Assembly (NCBI GenBank): GCA_002900555.1
Contig: MUGD01000105.1
Span: 1 to 6,560, forward strand
DNA from: Thermoplasmata archaeon M9B2D
GTDB lineage: Archaea > Thermoplasmatota > E2 > DHVEG-1
Length of the DNA stretch: 6,560 nt
Direction: 5' to 3'
Below are positions 4,549-6,560 of the stretch, one piece after another; the first letter of the stretch is position 1; each line of letters opens with the position of its first letter. The notes beneath the pieces were generated by a model. The model worked only from the letters and a program-made list of their open reading frames with translations, had not been told where the DNA came from and ran no database searches. The position numbers and the translations under genes are program-made.

Positions 4549-5991
4549 ATGAAGGTTCTACTCATAGAACCACCAAGCTCAACATCAATCTCAATGCTAC
4601 CGCCAATTACGTTACCCATTTTAAAAGGATTTATTCAAAACAAGACAAACCATGAGGCAAAAATCCTCGATTTAGTGTTTCATGCACGGGATTGGCAAGA
4701 AGTCGTGCTTACAGAAATAAAAAAAGAGAAACCCGATCTCATCGGATTTTCCATGTTAAGTTTTAACTATCGATTAATACTGTCAATAGCACACTTTATA
4801 AAACAACACAGCACAGTTCCCATCATCGCGGGTGGGGTGCATGTCATCCTCGCCCCCGACGAGGTGATTCAGAATCAAGAAATCGACATCGTTTGTATAG
4901 GAGAAGGAGAGTATGTTCTCAAAGAGCTTCTTGATACCTCCCTAGATTGTTCAACAGTGGATGGAATCTGGTATAAAAAAAACGGAAAAATCATAAAAAA
5001 TATACCACGACAGCTAATCACCAATTTAGATTTGTTTCCTTTCCCTGATTTTGATGATTTTGATGTGAAAAAATGCTTGTTCATCTACAATAACCATCTT
5101 CCGATTATGGCGTCACGAGGATGTCCATATTCCTGTTCATACTGCAACAATCATGCATTACGTCGAGTCTTACAAGGAACCTATGTGCGATTTCGTAGTG
5201 TGGAAAACGTTATAGAAGAAATCGACACGCGGATAAAACAATATTATGATATGGGATTTAGATATTTTTACTTCTTCGACGACACCTTTATTTTACACAA
5301 CAACTTTGTCTTAAACTTCTGCAGACAATTCAAAGAAAAAGGATTCCATCGGTTGATCCGATGGAATGTCAATATACGAGCGAATCTTGTGAACCATGAG
5401 CTGTTAAGGACTATGAAAGATGCAGGCTGCTATCAGGTACGGATGGGCGTTGAGACCGGTAACGAGTACATTCGAAATACCGTCTATAACCGAGGGATGA
5501 CCAACCAAGAAATCTATAGAGCAGTTGATATCATAAAAAAAAATAACCTTCAATTACGACTGTATTTCATGATCGGAGCACCACAAGAAACCATTGAAAT
5601 GATGCAAGAAAGCCTAACGATGGCAGACGCTCTTAAGGCTGATGAAACCTTTTTTGCATTGCTCTATCCCCTGCCTGGAACGGACATAGCAACCCTCTGC
5701 CAAAACGAACACATTCTCAAGGATAATAATGACACAAGTCCTCCAGAGATAGGTCCAATACAAAAAACCAAGTTCGTCTCTTCAACCCAGATACAACACT
5801 TCCTTTCACAGGTGAACCGCTGGCAGATGAAACGCTATGTCAAGGATGGGGTGCAATTACGTGGTGTACTGTTCTTTATCGATTGTCTGCGATTTATCTG
5901 CGTATATAAAAGACAATATCAGTTTGAAATGGATCAGCTGTTACGATGGAATGTCCAACGCTATACACTTCATCAGGCATGGAAGCAATAA
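4549..5991 (+). CDS. Radical SAM enzyme with N-terminal cobalamin-binding-type domain
   Basis: A 480-residue protein of the B12-binding radical SAM type. The N-terminal Rossmann-like domain (about 1-135) starts MKVLLIEPP and carries IGFSMLSF (65-72), IIAGGVHVILAPDE (92-105) and CIGEGEYVLKELL (116-128). The base-off histidine motif DxHxxG is not clearly present, the nearest stretch being DLVFHARDW at 41-49. The linker LFPFPDFDD (162-170) is typical. The [4Fe-4S] cluster ligands are C192, C196 and C199 in SRGCPYSCSYC. Later radical SAM features include FFDDTF (242-247), VRMGVETGNE (298-307) and MIGAPQET (341-348). Such enzymes methylate, cyclise or couple unactivated carbons in lipids, cofactors or peptides; the substrate here is unknown. 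The 4549 start is favoured over the in-frame ATG at 4468 by the ribosome site, TATA spacing and family N-terminus. It is divergent from the CorA-like gene and convergent with the tRNA. Confidence 0.92.
   Translation: MKVLLIEPPSSTSISMLPPITLPILKGFIQNKTNHEAKILDLVFHARDWQEVVLTEIKKEKPDLIGFSMLSFNYRLILSIAHFIKQHSTVPIIAGGVHVILAPDEVIQNQEIDIVCIGEGEYVLKELLDTSLDCSTVDGIWYKKNGKIIKNIPRQLITNLDLFPFPDFDDFDVKKCLFIYNNHLPIMASRGCPYSCSYCNNHALRRVLQGTYVRFRSVENVIEEIDTRIKQYYDMGFRYFYFFDDTFILHNNFVLNFCRQFKEKGFHRLIRWNVNIRANLVNHELLRTMKDAGCYQVRMGVETGNEYIRNTVYNRGMTNQEIYRAVDIIKKNNLQLRLYFMIGAPQETIEMMQESLTMADALKADETFFALLYPLPGTDIATLCQNEHILKDNNDTSPPEIGPIQKTKFVSSTQIQHFLSQVNRWQMKRYVKDGVQLRGVLFFIDCLRFICVYKRQYQFEMDQLLRWNVQRYTLHQAWKQ
5343..5367 (+). 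repeat. Perfect 10-bp inverted repeat with 5-nt loop inside the radical SAM gene
   Basis: ATTCCATCGG (5343-5352) is followed by TTGAT and the exact reverse complement CCGATGGAAT (5358-5367), encoding part of FHRLIRWN. It could form a stable mRNA hairpin, or be a chance result of coding sequence. A 12-base part (cgatggaatgtc, 5359-5370) recurs in frame at 5944-5955, encoding RWNV both times. Confidence 0.7.
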
Positions 5992-5998
5992 GAATAGA

Positions 5999-6072
5999 CG
6001 GACCTGTCGGGATTTGAACCCGAGTCAGAGGCTCCGGAGGCCTCTGTGATATCCAAGCTACACTACAGGCCC
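5999..6072 (-). tRNA. tRNA-Arg, anticodon CCG (reads CGG)
   Basis: A full 74-nt cloverleaf reads on the minus strand. The acceptor stem GGGCCTG pairs with CAGGTCC (one G-U). The D arm GTGT/TCAC has three pairs and a T-T at 13-22, with GG at 18-19 and A20. The anticodon stem is GAGGC/GCCTC with loop CTCCGGA, giving CCG. The variable region is 4 nt. The T stem TCGGG/CCCGA carries loop TTCAAAT. The discriminator is G and no CCA is encoded, so CCA must be added after transcription. A20 fits arginine identity. No intron is present. A T-rich stretch follows its 3' end (5998-5987), overlapping the last codons of the convergent radical SAM gene, which ends 7 nt away. Confidence 0.97.
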
Positions 6073-6098
6073 AAGACAATTCGGCTAATCCGCAGAAG

Positions 6099-6106
6099 AA
6101 TTAATA
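6099..6106 (-). promoter_or_regulatory. TATA box of the tRNA-Arg gene
   Basis: The minus strand reads TATTAATT, centred about 30 nt before the mature tRNA 5' end, preceded by AACC. The spacing suits an archaeal tRNA promoter with a short 5' leader removed by RNase P. Confidence 0.5.
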
Positions 6107-6195
6107 GGTTTTGCCTATGACCCATGCCATTCGTAAGACCACTCCTCTAACAATTTATTCTAAAACAGTACAAGGATGGAGACGTGCATGTATTT

Positions 6196-6208
6196 ATTAA
6201 AAAATAAG
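6196..6208 (-). terminator. T-rich terminator after the ribosomal protein pair
   Basis: The minus strand reads CTTATTTTTTAAT, starting about 24 nt after the S27ae stop and before the tRNA promoter. A T-run of this kind is sufficient for archaeal termination and would separate the ribosomal operon from the tRNA gene. Confidence 0.45.
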
Positions 6209-6231
6209 ATAAGGGACCTCAGGAAATGAAG

Positions 6232-6411
6232 TTAGACGTTTGGTTTTTCGTTTTCCTGTTTCTTGGCCTTAAACTCAGTGTACCCACATTTCCCACAACT
6301 CAACCGGTCCTTATGATCGGCCAGGAACACACCATCGCCGCATTTCGGGCAGTTTTTCCGCTGTCGAACAATCTTATCGCCTTCGACCTTAAACACTTCT
6401 CTTTTTTCCAT
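6232..6411 (-). CDS. rps27ae: Small-subunit ribosomal protein S27ae (eS31), zinc-ribbon type
   Basis: A complete 59-residue protein starting [24 protein letters not shown] when read through both halves (residues 1-24). The zinc ribbon has C21-P-K-C24 and C39-G-K-C42, with CGKCGYTEF (39-47) typical of the family. It binds the 30S head as the archaeal counterpart of the ribosomal part of eukaryotic ubiquitin-S27a; as expected in Archaea, no ubiquitin is fused. Its length matches the usual 50-60 residues. The ATG at 6411 has a clear AAGGAG site (6421-6426), and the gene lies 30 nt after S24e on the same strand, so both are one operon. Confidence 0.95.
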   Translation of the reverse strand: MEKREVFKVEGDKIVRQRKNCPKCGDGVFLADHKDRLSCGKCGYTEFKAKKQENEKPNV

Positions 6412-6420
6412 GATCTTCTA

Positions 6421-6426
6421 CTCCTT
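6421..6426 (-). promoter_or_regulatory. Shine-Dalgarno site of S27ae
   Basis: AAGGAG on the minus strand, 9 nt before the ATG at 6411, a strong match that confirms this start and translation from the shared S24e-S27ae mRNA. Confidence 0.6.
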
Positions 6427-6441
6427 CTTTACGTCTGTCTG

Positions 6442-6560
6442 TTACTCATCAGATGGTGCTTTTGACTCTGCCTTCTGAGGTTTTTCCTTTGGTGGTTCTT
6501 TCTTTTCTTCCCCTTCTTTGGCAGCTTCCTTCTTTCGTTTCTTCTTTGTCCCTAGTCCAT
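6442..6560 (-). CDS. rps24e: Ribosomal protein S24e (eS24), C-terminal end only
   Basis: The last 38 codons of a minus-strand gene that enters from the right edge: GLGTKKKRKKEAAKEGEEKK and on to SKAPSDE at the end. The two preceding bases fit an Asn codon, so the junction could read N-GLG, as expected at the end of the S24e fold. The rest is a Lys/Glu/Pro-rich disordered extension. The identification depends mainly on the position immediately upstream of S27ae, the usual archaeal pairing, because the folded domain lies outside the window. Confidence 0.72.
   Translation of the reverse strand, partial: GLGTKKKRKKEAAKEGEEKKEPPKEKPQKAESKAPSDE

Noticed and set aside
1..6560. CRISPR arrays, insertion sequences or transposase genes
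   Set aside because: No regularly spaced repeats, terminal inverted repeats or transposase motifs were seen on either strand.

Overview
The window reads as chromosomal DNA from a euryarchaeal-type archaeon, moderately AT-rich, possibly of a Thermoplasmata-like or related lineage; the rank below Archaea is inference. Support for Archaea: the end of an S24e gene followed by a complete S27ae gene (both archaeal/eukaryotic-type ribosomal proteins), archaeal TATA boxes about 25 nt before predicted transcript starts, several genes that look leaderless or short-leadered, a tRNA with no encoded CCA, and stand-alone KaiC-like ATPases.

Left part (1-2065), a signalling cluster. The minus strand carries the N-terminal part of a response regulator receiver (1-273) and, upstream of it, an 84-residue protein of unknown family (379-633). 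Divergent from these, on plus, is a single-domain KaiC-like ATPase (899-1678). It runs tail-to-tail, with a 10-bp overlap, into a second small minus-strand gene (1669-1896). That 75-residue product is clearly a paralogue of the 84-residue one. The pair is the most interesting feature here: a small unrecognised family placed twice beside KaiC genes and near a response regulator.

Middle part (2066-3297), a plus-strand pair. A second KaiC-like ATPase has an intact Walker A but Asp-Lys in place of the usual Glu-Glu. It is followed after 5 nt by a membrane methyltransferase of the isoprenylcysteine carboxyl methyltransferase/PEMT type.

Right part (3327-6560). A CorA-superfamily membrane protein on minus, with GIG where GMN is expected, converges on the methyltransferase and is divergent from a B12-binding-domain radical SAM enzyme on plus (4549-5991). 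A minus-strand tRNA-Arg(CCG) begins 7 nt beyond the radical SAM stop. The S24e-S27ae ribosomal pair closes the window on minus.

How they may work together: KaiC-like ATPases, a receiver protein and two copies of a small partner-like protein suggest an archaeal signalling module in which the small proteins could be KaiC or receiver partners. This is inference from gene layout. The CorA-like, radical SAM, tRNA and ribosomal genes look like ordinary chromosomal neighbours.
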